64,000 bases of DNA from Bradyrhizobium commune (lineage in GTDB: Bacteria > Pseudomonadota > Alphaproteobacteria > Rhizobiales > Xanthobacteraceae), in contig NZ_CP061379.1 in assembly GCF_015624505.1 (NCBI RefSeq), forward strand, positions 3,720,001 to 3,784,000, written 5' to 3'. Below are positions 9,119 to 16,463 of this stretch, piece after piece. Below the pieces are notes generated by a model that was not told the DNA's origin, did not search any database, and saw only the letters and a list, made by a program, of their open reading frames with translations. A program made the position numbers and the translations under genes. Numbering within the stretch: position 1 is the first letter of the stretch; the number at the start of each line of letters is the position of its first letter.

Positions 9119-10156
9119 TTACGCCATCACCCGCTGCGGCAGCAGTTCCGCGATCTGCACCGCGTTCAGCGCGGCGCCCTTGAGCAGTTGATCGGCCGCC
9201 ACGAACATCGAGACCGAATGTCCGCTAGGGTCGCTGAGATCCTTGCGGATGCGGCCGACCAGGACGTCGTCCTGGCCCGAGGCGTCGATCGGCATCGGGA
9301 AGTAGTTCCTGGCGCGGTCGTCGATGACCTTCACACCGGGCGCCTGCGCCATGATCGAGCGGACCTGGTCCTCGCTGATCGGCTTCTCGCATTCGAAGGT
9401 GATGGCCTCGCAATGAGCGCGCAGCACCGGCACGCGGACGCAAGTCACGCCGATGGCGATTGTCTCGTCCTCGAAGATCTTGCGGGTCTCCTTGATGACC
9501 TTGGTCTCCTCGTCGTTGTAGCCGGTCTCGGGGTCGATCGCGGTGTTGTGGTTGAAGAGGTTGAAGGCGTAGGGGTGCGGCATCACCTTGGGCGTATAGA
9601 CCTGCCCGTTGAGATTGGCGCGGGTGGATTCGACGAGCTCGTCCATCGCCGCGGCGCCGGCGCCCGAGGCCGCCTGGTAGGTCGAGATGATCACGCGCTT
9701 GATGCGGTTCTTCTGGTGGATCGGCCAGAGCGGCACCAGCGCGGTGATCGCGGCGCAGTTCGGGTTGGCGATGATGCCCTTGTGGTCGCGGATACGGTTC
9801 GCGTTGATCTCGGGGATCACCAGCGGCACGTTCGGATCCATCCGGAAGGCCGAGGAGTTGTCGACCACGACCGCGCCGGCCTTGACGGCGAGTGGCGCGA
9901 ACTTCTTCGAGATGCTGCCGCCGGCGGAGAACAGCGCGATGTCGACGCCCTCGAAGGCGCGCTCGGTCAATTCCTCGATGACGACGTCCTTGCCCCGGAA
10001 CGACACCGTCTTGCCGGCCGAGCGGGCGCTGGCGAGCGCCTTGAGCTTGCCGACGCGGAAACCGCGCTTGTCCATGGTGGCGATGAATTCGGCGCCCACC
10101 GCACCGGTGACGCCGACAATCGCGACGACGGGATCGTTACTCACATTCTTCTCCAT
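9119..10156 (-). CDS. asd: Aspartate-semialdehyde dehydrogenase
   Basis: 345 aa NADPH enzyme making aspartate-semialdehyde from aspartyl phosphate, the branch point to Lys (and diaminopimelate for peptidoglycan), Thr and Met. The Rossmann motif (VGVTGAVGAEF) is near the N-terminus; the nucleophile Cys lies in IANPNCAAI and the catalytic His in RAHCEAITFE. The segment STYQAASGAGAAAMDEL recalls the plant/Gram-positive branch. The start at 10156 is chosen over 10195 because upstream residues fall within a dispersed repeat. A Thr/Lys-rich leader and terminator lie in its 5' region. Confidence 0.96.
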   Translation of the reverse strand: MEKNVSNDPVVAIVGVTGAVGAEFIATMDKRGFRVGKLKALASARSAGKTVSFRGKDVVIEELTERAFEGVDIALFSAGGSISKKFAPLAVKAGAVVVDNSSAFRMDPNVPLVIPEINANRIRDHKGIIANPNCAAITALVPLWPIHQKNRIKRVIISTYQAASGAGAAAMDELVESTRANLNGQVYTPKVMPHPYAFNLFNHNTAIDPETGYNDEETKVIKETRKIFEDETIAIGVTCVRVPVLRAHCEAITFECEKPISEDQVRSIMAQAPGVKVIDDRARNYFPMPIDASGQDDVLVGRIRKDLSDPSGHSVSMFVAADQLLKGAALNAVQIAELLPQRVMA

Positions 10157-10163
10157 TTCAGTT

Positions 10164-10211
10164 GAGCATGATCTGGTCGGAAAACCGGATTCCACATTTC
10201 CGGATCATGCT
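10164..10211. repeat. Dispersed GAGCATGATC palindromic repeat
   Basis: AGCATGATC (from 10165) and GATCATGCT (ending 10211) flank CGGAAAACCGGATTCC-like inner sequence. I know this pattern as a dispersed intergenic palindrome in Rhizobiales. It sits in the untranslated region between the asd attenuator terminator and the asd start. A partial copy lies at about 44094-44121. Confidence 0.6.
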
Positions 10212-10228
10212 GGTGAATTGCAGACAAC

Positions 10229-10260
10229 AAAAAAGCCCCGGACCATCGAGGGCGGGGCTT
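10229..10260 (-). terminator. Attenuator-type intrinsic terminator upstream of asd
   Basis: On the minus strand AAGCCCCG (10260-10253) pairs with CGGGGCTT (10240-10233) around a 12-base loop, followed by a run of T. It lies 31 bases after the stop of the Thr-rich leader ORF and 72 bases before asd, inside what must be the asd transcript. That position suits conditional termination. Confidence 0.85.
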
Positions 10261-10290
10261 CGGTAGAGCTGATTGCGTTCTAGTCGACGA

Positions 10291-10362
10291 CTACGCGCGC
10301 ACGCCTCCCCGGGCCCCGAAGGCCGTGGTGGTTTTGGTCGTGCGTTTGGTGGTCGTGAACAT
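10291..10362 (-). CDS. Thr/Lys-rich leader peptide of asd (candidate attenuator ORF)
   Basis: 23-codon ORF, ATG at 10362-10360, TAG at 10293-10291. Residues 3-13 read TTTKRTTKTTT: eight Thr, two Lys and one Arg codons in eleven. Thr and Lys are both end products of the pathway asd serves. Codons 15-17 contain CGGGGC (10318-10313), which can pair with the 5' arm of the downstream terminator (GCCCCG, 10258-10253), giving an antiterminator when a ribosome stalls on the Thr/Lys codons. Translating to the stop codon would cover this segment and let the terminator form. No Shine-Dalgarno is visible, and the promoter places the transcript start almost at the ATG, so it is probably leaderless. The architecture is seen in the sequence; the regulation is inferred. 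Confidence 0.8.
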   Translation of the reverse strand: MFTTTKRTTKTTTAFGARGGVRA

Positions 10363-10370
10363 GGCGGCGA

Positions 10371-10399
10371 CTTATGCGGGAGAGTTTTGCGCCCGTCAA
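10371..10399 (-). promoter_or_regulatory. Sigma70-type promoter of the asd leader
   Basis: On the minus strand, -35 TTGACG (10399-10394), 17-base spacer, -10 CATAAG (10376-10371). The -10 ends 8 bases before the leader ATG at 10362, so transcription should begin at or within a few bases of the start codon. Confidence 0.65.
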
Positions 10400-10427
10400 T
10401 GGCTTTTCGGCGGGATTGCGGCCTTGG

Positions 10428-11033
10428 TTATTTGGCCCGGACACCTGGCGGCTCGAGGATGACCTCCTTGAGGTCGTCGCCGCTGATGACGACGATCGCG
10501 AAATTGAGCCGGCCGCGCTCGCGCACCAGCCCGCCGCTGATGGCCTTGCCTGACGCTGCCTGCTCGGCGACGCGCACTGCATCCGCCAGGCGATGCCGGA
10601 TGGTGCCGAGCGCCGCGAGGTTGCTGCGATCTTCATGGTCGAGCTCGGCAAGGGGCAGGGCGGCTTCGCCGCCAACGAGCTCGCCGGTTGCGGCATTGAT
10701 CGTGTGCCGCCAGATCCGGTCGTTGTGCAGCGTCTTGACCCGGTATACCGGCACGCCCGAGCCGCCGTCGAAGCTGACATCTGCGGTCGTGGCGCCGGCG
10801 TGCCGGGCTTCGGCAATCGCCATGGCCTGGCTGATCGAGATCGACGAGCCGCGGAAGCGTTCGATTTCGCGGCTGACGGCTTGGCGGTCGACCTCGGCAT
10901 CACCATCTGTGGCGCTGTGGACGGCGGTGGGCGTGCCTTCCGTCGTGGCGAGTGCCTGCGCCGGCGCTGCGATGAGCAACCCGGATAGGGCGATCGCTAG
11001 CAACTCGCACGCCTGTCGTCTTGTCGCTCGCAT
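10428..11033 (-). CDS. Secreted PepSY-domain protein
   Basis: 201 aa from ATG 11033, which opens a signal peptide (MRATRRQACELLAIALSG, cleavage near AQALA). The mature part contains a PepSY-like block at about residues 65-130 (helix SISISQAMAIAEARH, then strands VPVYRVKTL and TINAATGELVGGEA), followed by a helix and a C-terminal strand. PepSY domains are linked to protease inhibition or substrate binding in the periplasm. The frame is open to 11198, but the extra 55 residues are not protein-like. A TetR-type operator overlaps its likely promoter about 180 bases upstream. Confidence 0.8.
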   Translation of the reverse strand: MRATRRQACELLAIALSGLLIAAPAQALATTEGTPTAVHSATDGDAEVDRQAVSREIERFRGSSISISQAMAIAEARHAGATTADVSFDGGSGVPVYRVKTLHNDRIWRHTINAATGELVGGEAALPLAELDHEDRSNLAALGTIRHRLADAVRVAEQAASGKAISGGLVRERGRLNFAIVVISGDDLKEVILEPPGVRAK

Positions 11034-11207
11034 GTTCGGAACCCTTGGACCGACAAGTGTGCCGGACGATCGTAAAGAAATCGCGGCCGACCATGGGCAG
11101 CGGTCGGCCGCCGAAAGCTGCAATGGGCTGTACCCAGGGCTGCGATCGAAGCGACACGGACCCCTTTTGGGGCTGGTGAAAAAAGCGGTCCGTCTCACCT
11201 TGTAACT

Positions 11208-11237
11208 AAACCATACCGTATCGTTTTATTTTGGTCA
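11208..11237 (-). promoter_or_regulatory. Promoter with TetR-type operator A (upstream of the PepSY gene)
   Basis: Minus strand TTGACC, 17 bases, TATGGT forms a promoter. The box ATACCGTATCGTTTT (plus strand, from 11213) overlaps the spacer and -10. A 21-base window here (11211-11231) matches 18 of 21 bases at 13414-13434. The core ATACSGTAT is a palindrome, as expected for a dimeric repressor. Confidence 0.6.
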
Positions 11238-11287
11238 ATGGCGTAGACGCCCTCCCGATGGGGATAGAGCGCAAGCTCACGGAAATG

Positions 11288-12046
11288 TCAGCGGGACGGG
11301 CGGCGCCGTTGCGGGGCTTTGGCGGCGTCTTTTGAAGTTTCCTGCACGCGGTCGGCAGGGCCGAGCGCGCCGGCCAGGAACAGCTTGATCGCCGCGCGCA
11401 TTCGCTTTTCGGCGGATTTGAGCTCCATCGGTGTTCCGAAGGTCGCCATGCGGTGGGTATGGCCGACGACGACGTCGAGGAAGACTTCGGCTGCGATCGT
11501 GGTGTCGTCGACGCCGAGCGCGCCTTGCGCCACCAGGTGATCGAAGAAGCGCGCGGTGGTGGCGACGGCCTTCAGCCAGCCCTCTTCCTTGCCGAGCTTG
11601 GCGATATCGGGGAAGTTGATGGCCTGTGCCGTCATCATGCGGCTGAAGGCCATGGCATCAGGCCCGCAGGTGAAATTGAGCATCTCCCGCCCGATCTCGA
11701 CCAGCCGCTGCTCGACTGAGATGTCCGATGAGCTACTGAGCTGCGTCTCGGCGGCCGCCGACAGGGGCGCCAGCCATCGCGAGATCTCGCGCCTCAAGAC
11801 GGCCGTGAACAGTCCGCGCTTGTCGCCGTAGCGGGCATAGACGGTGGGCTTGCTGACGCGCGCGGCTTCCGCAACCGCATCGAGCGAGGTCGCGTCAAAT
11901 CCGCGATCCAGGAACAGGCGGGTGGCGACTTCGATCAGCCGCTGATCGCGCTCGATGGCGGCGGTTTTGGTCGGCCGGCCGCCGCGGGATTTCGACATCC
12001 CGCGCCGCGGCGTTGCCGTCCTTGTTCTGGTCGCAGTCAATCCCAT
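11288..12046 (-). CDS. TetR/AcrR family transcriptional regulator
   Basis: 252 aa. The N-terminal helix-turn-helix (residues about 25-70, with TRLFLDRGFDATSLDAVAEA and VSKPTVYARYGDKRGLF) is a standard TetR DNA-binding domain; the C-terminal part is an all-helical ligand and dimer domain. Start chosen at ATG 12046, preceded by AGGAA at good spacing. A later ATG at 11998 (MSKSRGGRP) is a real alternative, and a TTG at 12073 is less likely. It sits between the patatin-like gene and the PepSY gene, all on the minus strand, and matching operators precede both neighbours. It is probably their repressor (inference). Confidence 0.9.
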   Translation of the reverse strand: MGLTATRTRTATPRRGMSKSRGGRPTKTAAIERDQRLIEVATRLFLDRGFDATSLDAVAEAARVSKPTVYARYGDKRGLFTAVLRREISRWLAPLSAAAETQLSSSSDISVEQRLVEIGREMLNFTCGPDAMAFSRMMTAQAINFPDIAKLGKEEGWLKAVATTARFFDHLVAQGALGVDDTTIAAEVFLDVVVGHTHRMATFGTPMELKSAEKRMRAAIKLFLAGALGPADRVQETSKDAAKAPQRRRPSR

Positions 12047-12144
12047 GCCCAATGATTCCTGCGCGATCGTCACAATGGTCTTCGCTCTATAACGCGCAGG
12101 AACGGGTGCGTCATTGCGAATCTGGCGCGTTCCGCCTTGCGGTT

Positions 12145-13275
12145 TTAAGGCAGCCGCGAAGTCCAGGCCTGGCCGGCCGCCGCCTTCTCGTAGCCGTACT
12201 GGTACAGCGCGCGCATATAGGCGGTGTCGAACCCTTCGGACGGCGGTGCCGGATAATCGCGCTCGATATAGGAGAGATGGAAGCCGAGCCGGTTGCGCTT
12301 GGCAAAATCATAGGTCGAGAAGATGATCGAGCGCGTCTGCGACTGAGTGATCGCGGACAGGCTGCGTGAGGCGACATCGATCGTGCTGTTGGCGACGAGC
12401 TCGAAGTTTCGTTCGATCTTCTTGTTGACGAGGATGTAGATGTCCATCTTGGCGTTGCCCGGCAGGCGGCCCTGGAACAGCAGGGCCTCGGGCAGCGTCA
12501 GCACCGGGGCGGTCACGCCGCCGTCGACATGCATCTCCTGAAACTTGTGCCCCTGGCCTTCGGCGTCGATCATGATCGGCGGAAACACCAAGGGAATGCT
12601 GGCGGAGGCGGCCATTACGTCGCGAAACAGCTTTAGCGCCTCAGGCGTGCCGACCGCGGCGATCTTGCCCATGTCCCAGATCGCGGTGCGCTGGGTGTCG
12701 AGATCGGTCGTCACGATCAGCAGCCGGCGGCCCTTGGCGTTTTCGCGGGCGACTTGCGCCATGATCTCGGGCCCGACATAACGCGCCACCAGCTCGCGCA
12801 GCCGCGTGTTGCCGAACAGGCCTGAGCCGAACAGCACCCGCATGATGCTGGGATCGCTCAGCAGGCTCTCCGCGATGCCGCTAGTGTAAACGTCTTTCAG
12901 CGTGTCGTCATATTGCGGGCCAAGAAAGGCAAACGGAGCAATGAGTCCGCCAGTGCTGACCCCCGAAACGACCGAGAAGGCGGGTCGGGTGCCGGCCGCG
13001 CTCCAGCCGTTCAGCACGCCGACACCATAGGCGCCATCGGCGCCGCCGCCGGACAGCGCCAGGTAGCTGCGGTTCGCGGCGCTGTTGTCCTTCTCGAAGC
13101 TGAATTTCGTGATGGGCTCGTCGGTGTAGCGCCGCAGGCCGTCGATATCGAGCACGCGGGAGCTCGTGGCATCGGCCGCGGTATAGGGCGTGCGCGGCAG
13201 CGTCGTGCAGGCGCCGAGCGCAAGGTTCAGCGCGAGGCCGGCCGCTCCGAGCAGGCGCAGGCCATACTGCCTCAT
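12145..13275 (-). CDS. Patatin-like phospholipase lipoprotein
   Basis: 376 aa from ATG 13275. The N-terminus is a lipoprotein signal (LNLALGAC, lipidated Cys at about residue 23), so it should be membrane anchored and periplasm-facing. The patatin fold is shown by the oxyanion motif GGGADGAYGVG, the nucleophile elbow GVSTG (catalytic Ser) and the catalytic Asp in HVDGGVTAP. The expected activity is acyl-ester hydrolysis of phospholipids or related lipids. An upstream ATG at 13323 would put 16 residues before the signal. It is preceded by operator B and followed by a TetR gene. Confidence 0.9.
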   Translation of the reverse strand: MRQYGLRLLGAAGLALNLALGACTTLPRTPYTAADATSSRVLDIDGLRRYTDEPITKFSFEKDNSAANRSYLALSGGGADGAYGVGVLNGWSAAGTRPAFSVVSGVSTGGLIAPFAFLGPQYDDTLKDVYTSGIAESLLSDPSIMRVLFGSGLFGNTRLRELVARYVGPEIMAQVARENAKGRRLLIVTTDLDTQRTAIWDMGKIAAVGTPEALKLFRDVMAASASIPLVFPPIMIDAEGQGHKFQEMHVDGGVTAPVLTLPEALLFQGRLPGNAKMDIYILVNKKIERNFELVANSTIDVASRSLSAITQSQTRSIIFSTYDFAKRNRLGFHLSYIERDYPAPPSEGFDTAYMRALYQYGYEKAAAGQAWTSRLP

Positions 13276-13410
13276 CCGGCCGCGGACGAGGATCGATCCA
13301 GTCAGAGCAACAGGGGCAGGCATTTGCCGTCAATCACCGCATAGGCTACGCGCCGACGCCGGCGTTTTTGCAGCCCGCGCCGGCATCCCATCCTGCCCCA
13401 TCGTCTGATA

Positions 13411-13440
13411 GAACTATACGGTATCGTTTTGTTTAACAAG
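13411..13440 (-). promoter_or_regulatory. TetR-type operator B upstream of the patatin-like gene
   Basis: The plus-strand box ATACGGTATCGTTTT (13416-13430) is nearly identical to operator A at 11213. On the minus strand it overlaps a possible -10 (TATAGT) about 140 bases before the patatin-like start. The half-sites AACTATAC/GTATCGTT form an imperfect palindrome. Confidence 0.6.
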
Positions 13441-13546
13441 CGTCGGGCGGGGCGCCAAAACGGCTCAATTGTGTCCGGCGAGAAGCGGTCGGGACCGGCG
13501 AATTGGGCGGTTGATCGACCACTCCCGACACGCAATAAGCACCGCC

Positions 13547-14710
13547 ATGAACCGCCCCGACCACACCCATCCCGATACCGGTCTGCCCAATCATTTCGAG
13601 CTGCTCGCCACCGACGGCGCGGCGCGCACCGGCCGCCTGACCACGCCGCATGGCGTGGTGCGGACGCCGGCCTTCATGCCGGTCGGCACCGCCGGCGCCA
13701 TGAAGGGCATGCACTGGCGCGAAGTGCGCGAGGCCGGGGCCGACATCGTGCTCGGCAACACCTATCACCTGATGCTGCGCCCCGGCGCCGAGCGCATCGC
13801 AGCGCTTGGCGGCTTGCAGAGGTTTACCGGCTGGAACGGGCCGATGCTGACGGATTCCGGCGGCTTCCAGGTGATGTCGCTGGCCGATCTGCGCAAGGTC
13901 AGCGAGCACGCCGTCACCTTCCGCTCGCATATCGACGGCGCCAAGGTGGAATTGTCACCCGAGCGCTCGATCGAGGTGCAGCGCTTCCTCGGCTCCGACA
14001 TCGCCATGCAGATGGATGAATGCGTGAGGCTGCCGGCGGAGCGCGACGACATCGAGCGCGCGATGCGGCTGTCGCTGCGCTGGGCCGAGCGCAGCAAGCG
14101 CGCCTTCGAGAGCGCGCCTGACGGCTACATGCTGTTCGGCATCGTGCAGGGCGGGGATGTGCCGCAGCTTCGTCATGCTAGCGCGCAAGGCCTCGTCGAG
14201 ATCGGCTTCCACGGTTATGCGATCGGCGGCCTCGCGGTCGGCGAGCCGCAGGCCGTGATGCTTGCGATGATCGACGAGACCGCGCCGGCGCTGCCGTCCG
14301 AGCGGCCGCGCTATCTGATGGGCGTCGGCACGCCCGACGATATGCTCGAGGCAGTCAAACGCGGCGTCGACATGTTCGACTGCGTGATGCCGACCCGCAA
14401 CGGCCGCCACGGCGTCGCCTTCACCCGCCTCGGCCAGGTGAATTTGCGCAACGCGCGGCATGCCGACGATCCACGTCCGCTGGACGAGGAAAGCTCATGG
14501 CCGTCGGCGCGCAATTGTGCGCGCGCCTACCTGCACCATCTCGTCAAGGCCGGCGAGACGCTGGGCGCAATGCTGTTGTCCGAGATCAATATTGCCTACT
14601 ACCAGTTCCTGATGCACGGCATCAGGGACGCGATCGCACACGGGACATTCGAGGAATTCTACCGACGTACGCGCGAGGACTGGGCAAGGGGCGACATCGC
14701 CCCGCGCTGA
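13547..14710 (+). CDS. tgt: Queuine/preQ1 tRNA-guanine transglycosylase
   Basis: 387 aa. Tgt swaps G34 of GUN-anticodon tRNAs for preQ1, the step before QueA. Start at ATG 13547 ([10 protein letters not shown]) rather than the longer frame from 13469. Substrate-binding and catalytic motifs are present: [18 protein letters not shown] and the nucleophile Asp in [15 protein letters not shown]. The usual CxCxxC zinc cluster before the RAYLHHL helix is absent; the segment reads [20 protein letters not shown], with one Cys in a shifted position. Loss is odd for an enzyme that normally has a structural Zn site. Confidence 0.95.
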   Translation: MNRPDHTHPDTGLPNHFELLATDGAARTGRLTTPHGVVRTPAFMPVGTAGAMKGMHWREVREAGADIVLGNTYHLMLRPGAERIAALGGLQRFTGWNGPMLTDSGGFQVMSLADLRKVSEHAVTFRSHIDGAKVELSPERSIEVQRFLGSDIAMQMDECVRLPAERDDIERAMRLSLRWAERSKRAFESAPDGYMLFGIVQGGDVPQLRHASAQGLVEIGFHGYAIGGLAVGEPQAVMLAMIDETAPALPSERPRYLMGVGTPDDMLEAVKRGVDMFDCVMPTRNGRHGVAFTRLGQVNLRNARHADDPRPLDEESSWPSARNCARAYLHHLVKAGETLGAMLLSEINIAYYQFLMHGIRDAIAHGTFEEFYRRTREDWARGDIAPR

Positions 14711-14929
14711 TCAATTGCAGACGATCCGCTGCTTGACGGCGTGCTTGGTCACGAAGCCATAACCGCAGGTGTCGCAGGTCCAGAGATAACTGATCACGTG
14801 GTCCGAGACGTAGGCGGAAGCTTCGGCGGCGACCATCGAGTCGGCGCAGACGGGACAGGTGGGTAACTCGCTGCAACGCGGATCGCGCTTCGGCACTACG
14901 GTCGACAACACTTCAGCGACTGCTGACAT
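14711..14929 (-). CDS. Small zinc-ribbon protein
   Basis: 72 aa with two Cys pairs, CPVC at about residue 25 and CDTC at about 52, spaced as in a zinc ribbon, plus an extra Cys at 19 and at the end. No signal peptide. GGGAGG about 8 bases before the ATG supports the start. It converges with tgt with no gap. Function unknown; a nucleic-acid or protein-binding adaptor is possible. Confidence 0.75.
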   Translation of the reverse strand: MSAVAEVLSTVVPKRDPRCSELPTCPVCADSMVAAEASAYVSDHVISYLWTCDTCGYGFVTKHAVKQRIVCN

Positions 14930-15152
14930 CGTGGTGACCTCCCTGCTTCGAGACCTAAGTCTAACATAAGCAGAATCAGTTGACGAGGTCGCAACACAAA
15001 TGCGTTGGTTTTCTTATAATTGCAGCTCACGCGATTTTGCGATGCAGCGTATTTAACATGTGCCGCATTGTCGCTTGCGTGTCGCCGCAAGCTGTTCGTA
15101 ACTGCGCAAGAGCTGCGATAGAAGCGCAAATTGTCGCCACAGGGAGTTCATC

Positions 15153-16130
15153 ATGGACACATCGTCCAACGCGGGTGCAGCGCACCAACCCGGCCGCGGC
15201 CGGATCTACTCTTCGATCGTTGAGGCTTTTGGCGACACGCCGATCGTGCGCCTGCGCCGACTGCCGGGCATGCACGGCGTGAACGCGACGATTTTGGCAA
15301 AACTTGAATATTTCAATCCGGCGGCGAGCGTGAAGGATCGCATCGGTGCGGCCATGATCATCGCGATGGAGCAGGCGGGCATCATCAAGCCCGACACCGT
15401 GTTGATCGAGCCGACCTCCGGCAACACTGGCATTGCACTCGCCTTCGTCGCGGCCTCGCGCGGGTACCGGCTCAAGCTGGTGATGCCGGAATCGATGTCG
15501 ATCGAGCGGCGCAAGATGCTTGCCTTCCTCGGCGCCGAGCTGGTGCTGACGCCAGCCGCGCAAGGCATGAAGGGCGCGATCGCCGCTGCCGAGGAGCTCC
15601 TGAAGACGACGCCGAACTCGGTGATGCCGCAGCAGTTCAAGAATCTCGCCAATCCCGAGGTGCACCGCCGCACCACGGCGGAGGAGATATGGAATGACAC
15701 CGCCGGGAATATCGACTTCTTCGTGGCTGGCGTCGGCACCGGCGGCACGATCACCGGCGTCGGCCAGGTGCTCAAGCCCCGCAAGGCGTCCTTGCGCGTC
15801 GTCGCGGTCGAGCCGGAGGAGAGCCCGGTGCTCTCCGGCGGGCAGCACACGCCGCACAAGATCCAGGGCATCGGCGCGGGCTTCGTGCCCGACATCCTCG
15901 ACCGCTCCGTGATCGACGAGATCGTGAAGATCAACTCGACGACCGCGATCGAGACCGCACGAGCGCTGGCGCGGCACGAGGGCATTCCCGGCGGCATCTC
16001 CTCGGGTGCCGCGATCGCCGCGGCCCTCCAGATCGGCCAGCGACCGGAAGCTGCGGGTAAAACCATCCTGGCGGTGGTACCGTCCTTCTCGGAGCGCTAT
16101 CTTTCGACGGCTCTATTTGAAGGAATCTAG
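15153..16130 (+). CDS. cysK: Cysteine synthase (O-acetylserine sulfhydrylase)
   Basis: 325 aa PLP enzyme making cysteine from O-acetylserine and sulfide. PLP Lys in [11 protein letters not shown] (about residue 57), the Asn loop TSGNTGIAL, the phosphate-binding loop GTGGTITG and SSGAAIAA near the C-terminus are all present. GGGAG 7 bases before ATG supports the start. A BrnA-like gene follows after 3 bases, so the two are almost certainly cotranscribed. CysK versus CysM specificity is not certain from sequence. Confidence 0.94.
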   Translation: MDTSSNAGAAHQPGRGRIYSSIVEAFGDTPIVRLRRLPGMHGVNATILAKLEYFNPAASVKDRIGAAMIIAMEQAGIIKPDTVLIEPTSGNTGIALAFVAASRGYRLKLVMPESMSIERRKMLAFLGAELVLTPAAQGMKGAIAAAEELLKTTPNSVMPQQFKNLANPEVHRRTTAEEIWNDTAGNIDFFVAGVGTGGTITGVGQVLKPRKASLRVVAVEPEESPVLSGGQHTPHKIQGIGAGFVPDILDRSVIDEIVKINSTTAIETARALARHEGIPGGISSGAAIAAALQIGQRPEAAGKTILAVVPSFSERYLSTALFEGI

Positions 16131-16133
16131 CAC

Positions 16134-16373
16134 ATGGCGGATCAACCGAGGCGGCCGCGCACGCTTGGCGATGCCAGGACGGAGGCCGAGGCGGCGTTCA
16201 AGAAGGTGACCGCCAAGGTCGCTCCCACGCCGCCGAAGCAGAACGTGGCGCCGGGGATCAAGGAGCAGGTGACGCTGCGGATCGACCAGGACGTGCTGGA
16301 GCATTTCCAGGCGGGCGGTCCCGGCTGGCAGGACCGCATCAACGAGGCGCTGCGGAAGGCGGCGGGGAAATAA
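16134..16373 (+). CDS. BrnA-like ribbon-helix-helix protein without a toxin partner
   Basis: 79 aa. The basic, Pro-rich N-terminus (residues 1-45) is probably flexible. The C-terminal block EQVTLRIDQDVLEHFQAGG and GWQDRINEALRKAAG matches the BrnA antitoxin ribbon-helix-helix: a strand with alternating hydrophobics and then two helices. BrnA normally follows brnT, but here cysK is upstream and a terminator is downstream; no BrnT-like ORF is near. It may be a stand-alone regulator derived from an antitoxin. Confidence 0.75.
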   Translation: MADQPRRPRTLGDARTEAEAAFKKVTAKVAPTPPKQNVAPGIKEQVTLRIDQDVLEHFQAGGPGWQDRINEALRKAAGK

Positions 16374-16414
16374 CGGAACGGCGCGTTTGGTGCCCACCAT
16401 GAGGATTGAGAAAG

Positions 16415-16442
16415 CAGAAGCCCGGCGCGAGCCGGGCTTCTG
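16415..16442. terminator. Bidirectional terminator between the BrnA-like gene and caspase gene
   Basis: CAGAAGCCCGGC (16415-16426) and its perfect complement (16431-16442) flank a GCGA tetraloop: a 12-bp stem in the convergent gap. There is no long T-run on either strand, so strength is uncertain. Confidence 0.7.
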
Positions 16443-16463
16443 AATTTCGGAGCCGCTTGGGTC

